A stretch of 64,000 nucleotides of DNA, from NCBI RefSeq assembly GCF_001517625.2, contig NZ_LN999828.1, positions 1,318,303 through 1,382,302 of the forward strand. The letters run 5' to 3'. The notes under the pieces are model-generated. The model did not search any database. It saw only the letters and a list, made by a program, of their open reading frames with translations, and was not told where the DNA came from. Shown here one piece after another: positions 51,931-60,105 of this stretch. How positions within the stretch are numbered: position 1 is the first letter of the stretch; each line of letters starts with the position of its first letter. This stretch comes from Clostridium sp. AT4 (GTDB taxonomy: Bacteria; Bacillota; Clostridia; Lachnospirales; Lachnospiraceae). The translations under genes and the position numbers were made by a program.

Positions 51931-52692
51931 TTATGGCAAAACAGCCGTATCGCTTTCGTTTTCAGCATCCTGCGGCCCGCAGGCCTCTTTCTCGTATCGG
52001 TCTGCCAGTTCATAGGCGCGATTTCTGGTTAAATCCACCAGGCTGGCTGCATAACTGATGCTTCCTACCCCTTCCGCCTTTCCAGACTGTCCGGCAGCCG
52101 TTTCACGATTTATGAGCCACTCCTTCTGCTCCTTTGCAAGTTCCTCCGCCTCCTCCTGAGGGAGGATTCCCAAAAGGGCATTGTACACTGCATTCAGCTC
52201 CCTGTCCCACATTTTGACTTCGGTCTCCGCAGATGTTTTAATGGAGTATACGTTCGGATCCCTTTCCTGCTCCTGCATTTTCTGGATCTGTGCGTCCAGA
52301 TCATTCAGACGCTGTCTATAAAGTCCGCCTTCACACGGACTGTCTGCCTGTGAATCTGTGGCCGCTCTCCCACTTTCCAGGACTGCTGACCGGGCCATTG
52401 CAGGGACAGGCTCAGAGATTGCAGCGGGTTCTCCCGCCTCTTCTTCCTTTTGTTCCGTTTCCGGGACTGCCGTATCTGCCTGAGCCTGTTCCTGCACAGC
52501 GCCGCTCTCCTCCTTCTGAGCCTCTTCCTCTGTCTGTTCCTTAAACGGCCCCAAAGAAGCCTCTGTGGATATTTCTCCCTCAAAGGCGGCACTGTCTGCC
52601 TGTTTTTTTACTACAGACCTGGTATAACCGGTCACCAGAATGCCGATTACCAGAATTCCCAAAATCACCAGCCATATCCTTTTATCTTTCAT
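51931..52692 (-). CDS. Exported/anchored protein with LprI-like domain
   Basis: A 253-residue protein with one N-terminal hydrophobic helix (IWLVILGILVIGILVTGY), then a 90-residue low-complexity Glu/Gln/Ala/Pro linker. The C-terminal part (SAETEVKMWDRELNAVYNAL, then EEAEELAKEQKEWLINRE) resembles the lysozyme-inhibitor LprI N-terminal domain (DUF1311 family). It may protect the wall from host lysozyme or have an unrelated role; only the domain resemblance supports this. It is a single-gene unit with its own terminator. Confidence 0.75.
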   Translation of the reverse strand: MKDKRIWLVILGILVIGILVTGYTRSVVKKQADSAAFEGEISTEASLGPFKEQTEEEAQKEESGAVQEQAQADTAVPETEQKEEEAGEPAAISEPVPAMARSAVLESGRAATDSQADSPCEGGLYRQRLNDLDAQIQKMQEQERDPNVYSIKTSAETEVKMWDRELNAVYNALLGILPQEEAEELAKEQKEWLINRETAAGQSGKAEGVGSISYAASLVDLTRNRAYELADRYEKEACGPQDAENESDTAVLP

Positions 52693-52807
52693 ATTCCATC
52701 ATCCCTGTCTGACTCAATTTCACTTTCCAGTGATACATTATCACAAAAACGGATAATTGTGAATACGATTTTCAAAGGAGTAATACATTGTAAGATATCT
52801 GTAATAT

Positions 52808-52834
52808 CTAAAAAGGACTCCTATTGGAGTCCTT
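52808..52834 (-). terminator. Terminator overlapping the rnhA stop
   Basis: A perfect 9-bp stem (AAGGACTCC, 52813-52821, with 52826-52834) includes the last rnhA codons and its stop codon on the minus strand, followed by TTTTTAG. Confidence 0.85.
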
Positions 52835-53300
52835 CATCGATCATCAGATCAGTTCCGTCGGCAGCCGTCGTAGCCAGCTGGTCGCAGCGTTCATTTTCCG
52901 GATGGCCCGCATGGCCCTTTACCCATATAAAGGTGACCTGATGAGGCTCCTTTGCTTTTAAAAGGCGCTTCCACAGGTCAATATTTTTTACCGGCCCGCT
53001 CTTTCCCCGATCCCAGTTTTTTGCCACCCAGCCTTCGATCCAGTGTTTGTTAAAGGCGTCTGTCAGATATTTGGAATCGGAATAAAGGGAAACCGCGCAG
53101 GGACGGTTCAGGGCTTCCAGGCCTGCAATCGCCGCCATAAGCTCCATGCGGTTATTGGTGGTGCAGACATAGCCGCCGGACATGGTTTTTTCGTAGCGCT
53201 TTCCGGTCCGGTCTGTATAGTGCATTACTACGCCGTAGCCGCCGGGACCGTCCGGGTTTCCCCGGGCGGAACCGTCTGTATAGATCTGTACTTCTGTCAT
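52821..53300 (-). CDS. rnhA: Ribonuclease HI
   Basis: A 159-residue RNase H1 that degrades RNA in RNA-DNA hybrids. Catalytic acids are visible in YTDGSARGNPDGPGGYG (Asp), NNRMELMAAIAGLEAL (Glu), YSDSKYLTDAF (Asp) and GHAGHPENERCDQLA (Asp), with the handle region GWVAKNWDRGKSG. No hybrid-binding domain is present. I chose the ATG at 53300, where RNase H1 proteins begin, with AGGAG twelve bases upstream; the frame to 53411 overlaps the beta-CASP gene. Confidence 0.94.
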   Translation of the reverse strand: MTEVQIYTDGSARGNPDGPGGYGVVMHYTDRTGKRYEKTMSGGYVCTTNNRMELMAAIAGLEALNRPCAVSLYSDSKYLTDAFNKHWIEGWVAKNWDRGKSGPVKNIDLWKRLLKAKEPHQVTFIWVKGHAGHPENERCDQLATTAADGTDLMIDEGLQ

Positions 53301-53343
53301 TGTTTTTTGTCTCTCCTGTTGTTCATTGATAGGAAGCGGCACT

Positions 53344-54945
53344 TTACCGGTCCCACTTCTCGCACAGAGCCAGAATCTGCTCTGTAAACCGGGCCAGATC
53401 CCGGTTGGCACCGCCCTGGTTATGGCTGATCACATCCAAAAGCCGGCTGCCTGCGTCTACCAGTCTGGTATAAACGCCTGTGGCCTTGCGTCTGGCCTCT
53501 GTCTCCTTCTCAACCAGAACCGGCTCTGTCTGGCAGATCCAGCAGTTCTTTATAAGGTCAAACTGGGAACCGGAGTACGGGGCATCCGCCGTCAGCCTGA
53601 GCTGGTTTTGAAGAGCCTCTGTAAAGGCGGTGCAGGATTCCTCATTTCCATGTACTACAAATACATGGGAGGGATGTTTTTCAAAGGCTGAGATCCAGGC
53701 AAGGAGACCGTCTCTGTCTGCATGGCCGCTGATGCCGTCTATGGTTTCAATGTGAGCCCGCACGTCAATTTCCTCTCCGAAAATCTTTACCGCCGGCGCG
53801 CCATCCTGAAGAACCCTTCCTAAGGTCCCCTCGGCCTGATAGCCGGCAAATACGATCGAACACTCCGGGCGCCACAGGTTATGCTTTAAATGATGGCGGA
53901 TACGGCCTGCATCGCACATACCGGCTGCGGAAATAATAACCTTGGGCGTCATGTCAAAATTGATGTTTTTGGATTCATCACTGGTAACTGAAAGCTTCAG
54001 CCCTTTAAAATCAATGGGGTTGATCCCCCGCTCTACCAGTGCCTTTGTCTCATCATCATAGCAGCCCAGAAGGTTTTCCGTAAATACCTGTGTTGCCTCC
54101 ACAGCCAGGGGACTGTCCACATACACCAGAAATCCATCGTGGCCGTGAACCAGATTATGTTCCTTGATATGGCGGATCATATAAAGAAGCTCCTGGGTAC
54201 GGCCTACGGCAAAGGCGGGAATCACCACATTCCCTGAACGGTCCAGCGTTTCCTGGATGATCCTTGTCAGGCTCTCTACATAGGTAGTGGTCTTTTTGTG
54301 GTATCTGTTTCCATAGGTGGATTCCATCACCACATAATCTGCCTCTGAAATATACTGAGGGTCACGGATCAGCGGTTTGCTTTTATTTCCGATATCGCCG
54401 GAAAATACGATCTTTCGCTCCTCATCCCCCTCTTTGGCCCAGATTTCAATGGAAGCAGAGCCAAGCAGATGGCCCACATCGGTAAACTGGAGGGTCAGAT
54501 TGTCATTCAGCTTAAACACCTGACCATATGCTACGCCCTCAAAATGGCTCAGTACGCCCTCGGCATCCTCTACCGTATAAAGAGCCTCTACCTCGCCGCG
54601 TCCGGCTCTTTTAGCCTTCCTGTTTTTCCATTCTGCCTCCATCTCCTGGATGTGGGCACTGTCGCGAAGCATGATCTGGCATAAATCCATCGTGGCATAG
54701 GTGGTAATGACCCGGCCCTTAAAGCCTCTGGCATAAATCCACGGCAGCAGGCCTGCGTGGTCAATATGGGCGTGTGTGAGAAAAACGTAATCAATCTCAC
54801 TGTAGCTTACAGGCAGCTCTGCATTGACGTATGGATTATTCCCCTGCTCCATGCCGCAGTCGATCAGCACCTTACTGCCTCCTGCCTCAAGAAAATGACA
54901 GCTTCCCGTTACTTCATGATCTGCTCCGATAAAGGTTAGTTTCAT
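53344..54945 (-). CDS. MBL-fold beta-CASP RNA-metabolising hydrolase (YSH1-like)
   Basis: A 533-residue protein. The MBL motif is VFLTHAHIDHAGLLPW near residue 55; the beta-CASP region follows with PAFAVGRTQELLYMIRHIKE, SAAGMCDAGRIRHHL and the HxH-like SGHADRDGLL, then VFVVHGNEESCTAF. It matches the YSH1/CPSF-73-like exonuclease family, related to RNase J but shorter and without its C-terminal domain. RNA substrate is inferred. I chose the ATG at 54945, seven bases from GGGGAG; the one at 54951 is too near. It precedes rnhA. Confidence 0.9.
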   Translation of the reverse strand: MKLTFIGADHEVTGSCHFLEAGGSKVLIDCGMEQGNNPYVNAELPVSYSEIDYVFLTHAHIDHAGLLPWIYARGFKGRVITTYATMDLCQIMLRDSAHIQEMEAEWKNRKAKRAGRGEVEALYTVEDAEGVLSHFEGVAYGQVFKLNDNLTLQFTDVGHLLGSASIEIWAKEGDEERKIVFSGDIGNKSKPLIRDPQYISEADYVVMESTYGNRYHKKTTTYVESLTRIIQETLDRSGNVVIPAFAVGRTQELLYMIRHIKEHNLVHGHDGFLVYVDSPLAVEATQVFTENLLGCYDDETKALVERGINPIDFKGLKLSVTSDESKNINFDMTPKVIISAAGMCDAGRIRHHLKHNLWRPECSIVFAGYQAEGTLGRVLQDGAPAVKIFGEEIDVRAHIETIDGISGHADRDGLLAWISAFEKHPSHVFVVHGNEESCTAFTEALQNQLRLTADAPYSGSQFDLIKNCWICQTEPVLVEKETEARRKATGVYTRLVDAGSRLLDVISHNQGGANRDLARFTEQILALCEKWDR

Positions 54946-55050
54946 ATGCATTCTCCCCTCTGAAGGTGGTTGAATAAAAAGTATAATAGTCTGTCAACTT
55001 GTAGGTATTATACCATATTCACAGTATGATTTGCAATATTTATAAAAATT

Positions 55051-56532
55051 TTATATAATAATACAAATCATACCCCCATTACTATCATTGATGATCTTCT
55101 GCAGCGTATCCTGAAGCTTCATCTGGCAGTCCTCTGTCATCTGGGAGATCTTGGCCTGGATTCCATCCTCTACGATCTGTTCAATGGACTTCCCGAAAAT
55201 ATTGGCATCCCATACGCCCTCCTCGCTTTCTCCCGCATTGGATTTAATATAGGCGATGAGGTCTCTGGCCTGCTGTTCACTTCCCACGATTGGGGCAATT
55301 TCCGTCTCAATATGAGCCTTGATCAGGTTAATGGACGGAGCCTGCGCCTTCATTTTTACCCCGTATTTGTTTCCGTGGCGGATCACCTGTGGTTCGTCTA
55401 AGAGGATTTCCTCCCGCTCTGGCATCATGACGCCATACCCCTTGATCCGTGCCTGAGCCAGCGCATTTTTGACCTTTTCATACTCCTTCTGCATCCGGGC
55501 CAGACCGCTTAAGGTCTGCATCAGTTCATATTCTCCCCCAATAGGAAGACCCACATAATCGCTTAAGATCTGATAGTAATAGCTGTCGTCCATTTCCACT
55601 GCAAGATCCACGCTTCCATCTGCCATTTCCATTTTCCGCACGGAAAGAGACTTAATGGCTCCCGATTCATCCTTCATCTCCCGTATTCTTAAAGCCACAT
55701 CCTTCATGTGCTCCACCTTCTGTAAAATCTCTTTTGCCGTCTGGATCACCCGAGCCTTCAGCCAGTGGGATGCAGGAAGGATCTCCAGCCATTTTGGAAT
55801 GTGAAAATCCATCTCCGTAACCGGAAATTCCTTTAAAACGCACTCTAAAATATGAAAAATGTCCTCTTTTTTCAGCTGCTCACAGTTGACCGGAAGCACA
55901 GACACCCCATACGTCTCCTCCAGTTCCTTTGCCAGCCGGGCAGTTTCTTCCGAATAGGGCTTTACGGAATTTAAAAGAATGACAAACGGCTTTCCCAGTT
56001 TTTTAAGCTCCTCTACGGTCTGGCGCTCTGCCGCTATGTATCCCGGACGTTTCAGATCCCCTATAGTGCCGTCTGTCGTCACCACAATGCCGATGGTAGA
56101 ATGATCTCCGATCACCTTCCTGGTTCCAAGCTCTGCAGCCTGGGTGAAGGGGATCTCGTGGTCAAACCAGGGCGTCTTTACCAGCCGCTCCTCCTCATTC
56201 TCCACATGACCCGCGGCCCCCTCTACCATAAAGCCCACACAGTCAATCAGGCGCACTCTGGCTTCAATCCCGTCGTCCAGGGAAATTTTTGCCGCCTCCT
56301 TTGGGATAAATTTGGGTTCCGTTGTCATAATGGTTTTTCCCGCAGCGCTCTGGGGCAGTTCATCCCGGCTGATGGCGCGCAGATGTTCGTCCTCCATGGC
56401 CGGAAGAACCAGAAGCTCCATGAAGCGTTTGATAAAGGTGGATTTCCCCGTCCTCACCGGCCCCACCACTCCAATATAGATTTCTCCCCCGGTTCTGGCT
56501 TCAATATCTCTGTATACATTAAAATTGTCCAT
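55051..56532 (-). CDS. spoIVA: Stage IV sporulation protein A
   Basis: A 493-residue ATPase that assembles the base of the spore coat around the forespore, nearly the same length as the Bacillus protein. Walker A is VGVVGPVRTGKSTFIKR-like (IYIGVVGPVRTGKSTFIKRF), with QSAAGKTIMTTEPKF, VRLIDCVGFMVEGAAGH and VTTDGTIGDLKRPGY following. The C-terminus ends MICIII. I chose the ATG at 56532, with AAGGGGGT upstream; the 56580 start includes the promoter. The ribosome site lies within a hairpin and a sigma-E-like -10 is upstream. Confidence 0.96.
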   Translation of the reverse strand: MDNFNVYRDIEARTGGEIYIGVVGPVRTGKSTFIKRFMELLVLPAMEDEHLRAISRDELPQSAAGKTIMTTEPKFIPKEAAKISLDDGIEARVRLIDCVGFMVEGAAGHVENEEERLVKTPWFDHEIPFTQAAELGTRKVIGDHSTIGIVVTTDGTIGDLKRPGYIAAERQTVEELKKLGKPFVILLNSVKPYSEETARLAKELEETYGVSVLPVNCEQLKKEDIFHILECVLKEFPVTEMDFHIPKWLEILPASHWLKARVIQTAKEILQKVEHMKDVALRIREMKDESGAIKSLSVRKMEMADGSVDLAVEMDDSYYYQILSDYVGLPIGGEYELMQTLSGLARMQKEYEKVKNALAQARIKGYGVMMPEREEILLDEPQVIRHGNKYGVKMKAQAPSINLIKAHIETEIAPIVGSEQQARDLIAYIKSNAGESEEGVWDANIFGKSIEQIVEDGIQAKISQMTEDCQMKLQDTLQKIINDSNGGMICIII

Positions 56533-56538
56533 AAAAAT

Positions 56539-56576
56539 ACCCCCTTGCACGTTTTTATAATATATGCACAGGGGGT
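56539..56576 (-). promoter_or_regulatory. Leader hairpin enclosing the spoIVA ribosome site
   Basis: ACCCCC (56539-56544) is complementary to GGGGGT (56571-56576); on the minus strand the second arm is the AAGGGGGT ribosome site itself. Short TGCA segments extend the pairing. Any transcript that includes the upstream arm could hide the ribosome site. Confidence 0.5.
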
Positions 56577-56586
56577 TCACTTGTAT
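56559..56586 (-). promoter_or_regulatory. Candidate sigma-E promoter of spoIVA
   Basis: CATATATT on the minus strand (56559-56566) resembles the sigma-E -10 CATACAnT; ATA sits 17 bases upstream (56584-56586), about where the -35 ATA is expected. spoIVA is sigma-E-dependent in Bacillus. Confidence 0.45.
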
Positions 56587-57296
56587 TACTCGCTTAAGTA
56601 TGCCTTCTTTACCTGATCGTTGTTCATCAGTTCCTTTGCATCTCCGGAAAGAGCAATAGTACCTGTTTCCAGAACATAGGCCTTGTCTGCAATAGAAAGG
56701 GCCTTTTTTGCATTCTGCTCTACCAGGAGAACGGTCGTTCCATCCTCATTGATCTTCTGGATGATATCAAAAATCTCATTTACATAAATTGGAGAAAGTC
56801 CCATAGACGGCTCGTCCAAAACGATCAGCCTGGGGTGGCTCATAAGAGCGCGGCCCATGGCAAGCATCTGCTGCTCGCCGCCGGAAAGAGTGCCTGCCAG
56901 CTGGTTTTTCCGCTCCTCCAGACGGGGAAAGCGCTTATAGATCATCTTTAGCGTTTCTTCCATCTCATTTTTATCCTTGCGGGTGTAAGCGCCCATTTTC
57001 AGATTCTGAAGCACTGTCAGGGTAGCAAATACGCGCCGTCCCTCAGGCACATGGGCGATTCCCATGCTTACCAGCTTATAACCGGGTACACGGGTAATAT
57101 CCGTTCCTTCATAGACGATCTTTCCTGCCTTGGCGCTTAAAAGGCCTGTAACGGTGTGCAGTGTTGTGGTCTTTCCCGCACCATTTGCGCCGATCAAAGC
57201 CACGATCTCTCCCTGGTCTACATCAAAGGAGATTCCCTTTAACGCCTGGATCACACCGTAATACACCTCCAGGTCTCTGACTTCAAGCATAGCCAT
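56586..57296 (-). CDS. livF: Branched-chain amino acid ABC transporter ATPase LivF
   Basis: A 236-residue ATPase. Walker A GANGAGKTT, signature LSGGEQQMLAMGRAL, Walker B LIVLDEPSMGLSP and the H-loop-type VLLVEQNAKKAL are complete, with the LivF-type ending. It is the last gene of the liv operon, 14 bases after livG. Confidence 0.95.
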   Translation of the reverse strand: MAMLEVRDLEVYYGVIQALKGISFDVDQGEIVALIGANGAGKTTTLHTVTGLLSAKAGKIVYEGTDITRVPGYKLVSMGIAHVPEGRRVFATLTVLQNLKMGAYTRKDKNEMEETLKMIYKRFPRLEERKNQLAGTLSGGEQQMLAMGRALMSHPRLIVLDEPSMGLSPIYVNEIFDIIQKINEDGTTVLLVEQNAKKALSIADKAYVLETGTIALSGDAKELMNNDQVKKAYLSE

Positions 57297-57310
57297 AATA
57301 TCCTCTCCTC

Positions 57311-58069
57311 CTATTCACCAAGATATGCTTTTACAACTTCCGGATCATGGAGCACCTGGCTGGTGGAGCCTTCTCTTAATACCTGTCCGAAGTTTAAGAC
57401 AGTAAGCTTCTCGCAGATACCGCTTACCAGCTTCATATCGTGCTCAATGAGCAGAATCGTCATATCAAAATTGTCTCTGACAAAACGGATGGTATCCATA
57501 AGCTCTGCCGTCTCGTTGGGATTCATGCCTGCCGCAGGCTCGTCTAAAAGGAGCAGCTTGGGATCTGTAGCCAAAGCTCTGGCAATTTCCAGCTTTCGCT
57601 GCTTTCCATAGGGAAGATTGGAGGCCTTAAAATCACACTCTCCTGCCAGCCCGAATACTTCTAATAGGCTCATGGCTTTTTCATCCATTTCCTTTTCCGT
57701 CTTATGGTATCTTGGAAGCCGGAAAATCCCCTCTAGTGTAGAGTACCTGTGATGATTGTGAAGACCCGTCTTTACATTGTCAAGCACAGACATATCCGTA
57801 AATAAGCGGATGTTCTGGAATGTTCTTGCAATACCCTCCTGATTGATCTGGATGGTGCTTTTTCCTGTGATATTTTTGCCGTCCAGCACAATACTTCCCG
57901 CATTTGGCTTATAAACGCCTGTAAGAAGGTTAAACACGGTAGTCTTTCCCGCTCCGTTCGGTCCGATCAGACCGTAAAGCTGCCCTTTTTCAATATCGAT
58001 ATGGAACCCGTCAACGGCCTTAAGACCGCCAAAGGAAATGCTTAAATTTTTTACTTCCAGCAGTGCCAT
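57311..58069 (-). CDS. livG: Branched-chain amino acid ABC transporter ATPase LivG
   Basis: A 252-residue ATPase. Walker A GPNGAGKTT, the LivG-type GIARTFQNIRLF Q-loop, YGKQRKLEIARAL in the signature place, Walker B LLLLDEPAAGMNP and the H-loop LLIEHDMKLV. Its ATG overlaps the livM stop by one base (TAATG), so translation is coupled. Confidence 0.95.
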   Translation of the reverse strand: MALLEVKNLSISFGGLKAVDGFHIDIEKGQLYGLIGPNGAGKTTVFNLLTGVYKPNAGSIVLDGKNITGKSTIQINQEGIARTFQNIRLFTDMSVLDNVKTGLHNHHRYSTLEGIFRLPRYHKTEKEMDEKAMSLLEVFGLAGECDFKASNLPYGKQRKLEIARALATDPKLLLLDEPAAGMNPNETAELMDTIRFVRDNFDMTILLIEHDMKLVSGICEKLTVLNFGQVLREGSTSQVLHDPEVVKAYLGE

Positions 58070-59130
58070 TATGCCGCCTCCTTCTCTTTCTTTCTGAAAT
58101 TCTGAGCAATCCGCTCTCTGAGCACTACAAACTGGGGTGCAGAATTAAAGAGCATGGCAAGGATCAAAACAACTGCATAGATCAGCATACGATAATTGCT
58201 CAGTCCTCTCAGAAGCTCCGGAAGCATATACAGAACAACGGCGGCGATGACAGAACCGCGGATATTTCCGATCCCGCCCAAAACCACATATACAAGGATC
58301 ATGATGGACATATTATAACCAAAGTTCTTCGGCAGAGCCGTTAAGGTAGTCAGGTTATGGGCATAGAGAACGCCTGCTACGCCTGCCAGAGCCGCAGATA
58401 CGGAAAATGCCAGCAGCTTATACTTTGTAATATTGATTCCTACAGACTCAGCCGCAATCCGATTGTCACGGATCGCCATGATCGCCCGTCCGGTCCGGGA
58501 ATTGATGATATTCAAAACAATAAACAACGTAATCAGCACCAGAACCACGCCAATGGTAAAGGTGGCTGCCTGAGGAGTGCCTGTGATCCCCTGAGCACCC
58601 TTGATCAGCACCTCTCCGTCCGGTGCCAGCCCCAGAGAAAGGGAGTCCTTTAAAGAAAAATGGAAACCGGCGCTGTCTCTGCCGAGATAAATGGCATTTA
58701 CAAGGTTTTTAATGATCTCTCCAAAGGCAAGCGTTACAATCGCCAGATAATCACCCTTTAAACGCAGTACCGGAATACCGATAAGGATCCCAAAAACTGC
58801 CGCCGCCGCTGCTCCTATGAAAATTGCGATCACCAGGGAAAGTGTGGGATCAATGGAGCCCTTCATGCACTTGGAAAAAAGAGCACCCGCAAAAGCGCCC
58901 ACACACATAAAGCCTGCATGGCCAAGGCTCAGCTCTCCTAAAATGCCTACGGTCAGATTCAGGGACACAGCCATAATGACATAAATGCAGAAAGGCACCA
59001 AAAGTCCCTTGACGAGGCTGGAAATATGCCCTCCGCTTATCATAAACTGCATGATCAGCCAGGCAGCGATCACCATACAGTAGGTGATCATGTTATTGAT
59101 AAATATTTTTTTCTTTGCTGTGCTTTTCAT
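58069..59130 (-). CDS. livM: Branched-chain amino acid ABC permease LivM
   Basis: A 353-residue permease with about nine hydrophobic helices. GILGELSLGHAGFMCVGAFA and LAFGEIIKNLVNAIYLGRDS are LivM signatures; the EAA-like loop is SVGINITKYKLLAF. I chose the ATG at 59130, with AGGTG seven bases upstream; the 59169 start would overlap livH by 29 bases. Confidence 0.94.
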   Translation of the reverse strand: MKSTAKKKIFINNMITYCMVIAAWLIMQFMISGGHISSLVKGLLVPFCIYVIMAVSLNLTVGILGELSLGHAGFMCVGAFAGALFSKCMKGSIDPTLSLVIAIFIGAAAAAVFGILIGIPVLRLKGDYLAIVTLAFGEIIKNLVNAIYLGRDSAGFHFSLKDSLSLGLAPDGEVLIKGAQGITGTPQAATFTIGVVLVLITLFIVLNIINSRTGRAIMAIRDNRIAAESVGINITKYKLLAFSVSAALAGVAGVLYAHNLTTLTALPKNFGYNMSIMILVYVVLGGIGNIRGSVIAAVVLYMLPELLRGLSNYRMLIYAVVLILAMLFNSAPQFVVLRERIAQNFRKKEKEAA

Positions 59131-59140
59131 ACCGGTACAC

Positions 59141-60022
59141 CTACACTTTCTCTCTGATCTGTTTTCCAAGAATACCTGTGGGCTTCACAAGCAGTACAAC
59201 GATCAGAACAGAGAACACAATGGCATCTGATAACTGGGAAGAAATATATGCCTTTGACAAAATTTCGATCACTCCCAGAAGGATTCCTCCGATAAATGCT
59301 CCCGGTATGGAGCCAATCCCTCCAAATACGGCAGCCACGAAAGCTTTGATGCCTGGCATAGAACCGGTGTATGGCGTTAAAGACGGATAAGCAGAGCACA
59401 AAAGCACACCTGCGATGGCTGCAAGAGCAGAACCAATGGCAAAGGTAAGGGCAATGGTACCGTTCACATTGATACCCATAAGGGTAGCAGCACCCTTATC
59501 CTCTGATACAGCCAGCATAGCCTGTCCTGCCTTGGAGCGGTTTATAAATATCACAAGCCCCGCCATGATAATAATACACGTTATAATCGTAACAATTGTT
59601 TCTCCTGTAACCGTCAGCTGTCCGTCTGCCAGACGCAGAGCCGGAAGAGTTACAACAGACTGAAAGGATTTGGTATCGGCTCCAAAGATCAAAAGAGCCA
59701 GGTTCTGAAGCAGATAGCTGACGCCGATGGCTGTGATCAGTACTGCCAGCGGGGAAGCTGCACGAAGAGGCTTATATGCCACTCTCTCGATCACAACGCC
59801 CAGAACCGTGCACACCACTACTGCTAAAAGCACACCTGCCAAGGGAGGAAGCCCCATGGAACCGGTTGCCACGAATACCACATAGCTTCCGATCATTATA
59901 ACATCGCCGTGAGCAAAATTCAGCATCTTGGCGATTCCATATACCATGGTATATCCAAGGGCTATGATTGCGTATACGCTGCCCAGGCTGACGCCGTTGA
60001 TCAAATAGTTAACAAAGCTCAT
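59141..60022 (-). CDS. livH: Branched-chain amino acid ABC permease LivH
   Basis: A 293-residue permease with about eight hydrophobic helices. It opens MSFVNYLINGVSLGSVYAII and contains ALGYTMVYGIAKMLNFAHGD, the LivH signature, with GINVNGTIALTFAIGSALAA near the coupling loop. GAGGTG lies upstream. A hairpin separates it from livJ. Confidence 0.95.
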   Translation of the reverse strand: MSFVNYLINGVSLGSVYAIIALGYTMVYGIAKMLNFAHGDVIMIGSYVVFVATGSMGLPPLAGVLLAVVVCTVLGVVIERVAYKPLRAASPLAVLITAIGVSYLLQNLALLIFGADTKSFQSVVTLPALRLADGQLTVTGETIVTIITCIIIMAGLVIFINRSKAGQAMLAVSEDKGAATLMGINVNGTIALTFAIGSALAAIAGVLLCSAYPSLTPYTGSMPGIKAFVAAVFGGIGSIPGAFIGGILLGVIEILSKAYISSQLSDAIVFSVLIVVLLVKPTGILGKQIREKV

Positions 60023-60055
60023 TCTATAACACCTCTTCTATGGTTTACTACAGAT

Positions 60056-60083
60056 AAGAGGGCTGTCTTGCGACACCCCTCTT
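60056..60083 (-). promoter_or_regulatory. Intercistronic hairpin between livJ and livH
   Basis: AAGAGGG (60056-60062) with CCCTCTT (60077-60083), then one mismatch, then TGTC/GACA around a four-base loop. No T-run follows on the minus strand. It may protect the livJ 3' end so that the binding protein is made in excess. Confidence 0.55.
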
Positions 60084-60105
60084 TCGGGTCTTTCGTTATG
60101 AAAAT

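Noticed and set aside
60023-60105. Terminator between livJ and livH
   Set aside because: The stem has no T-run after it, and livHMGF depends on the same promoter.
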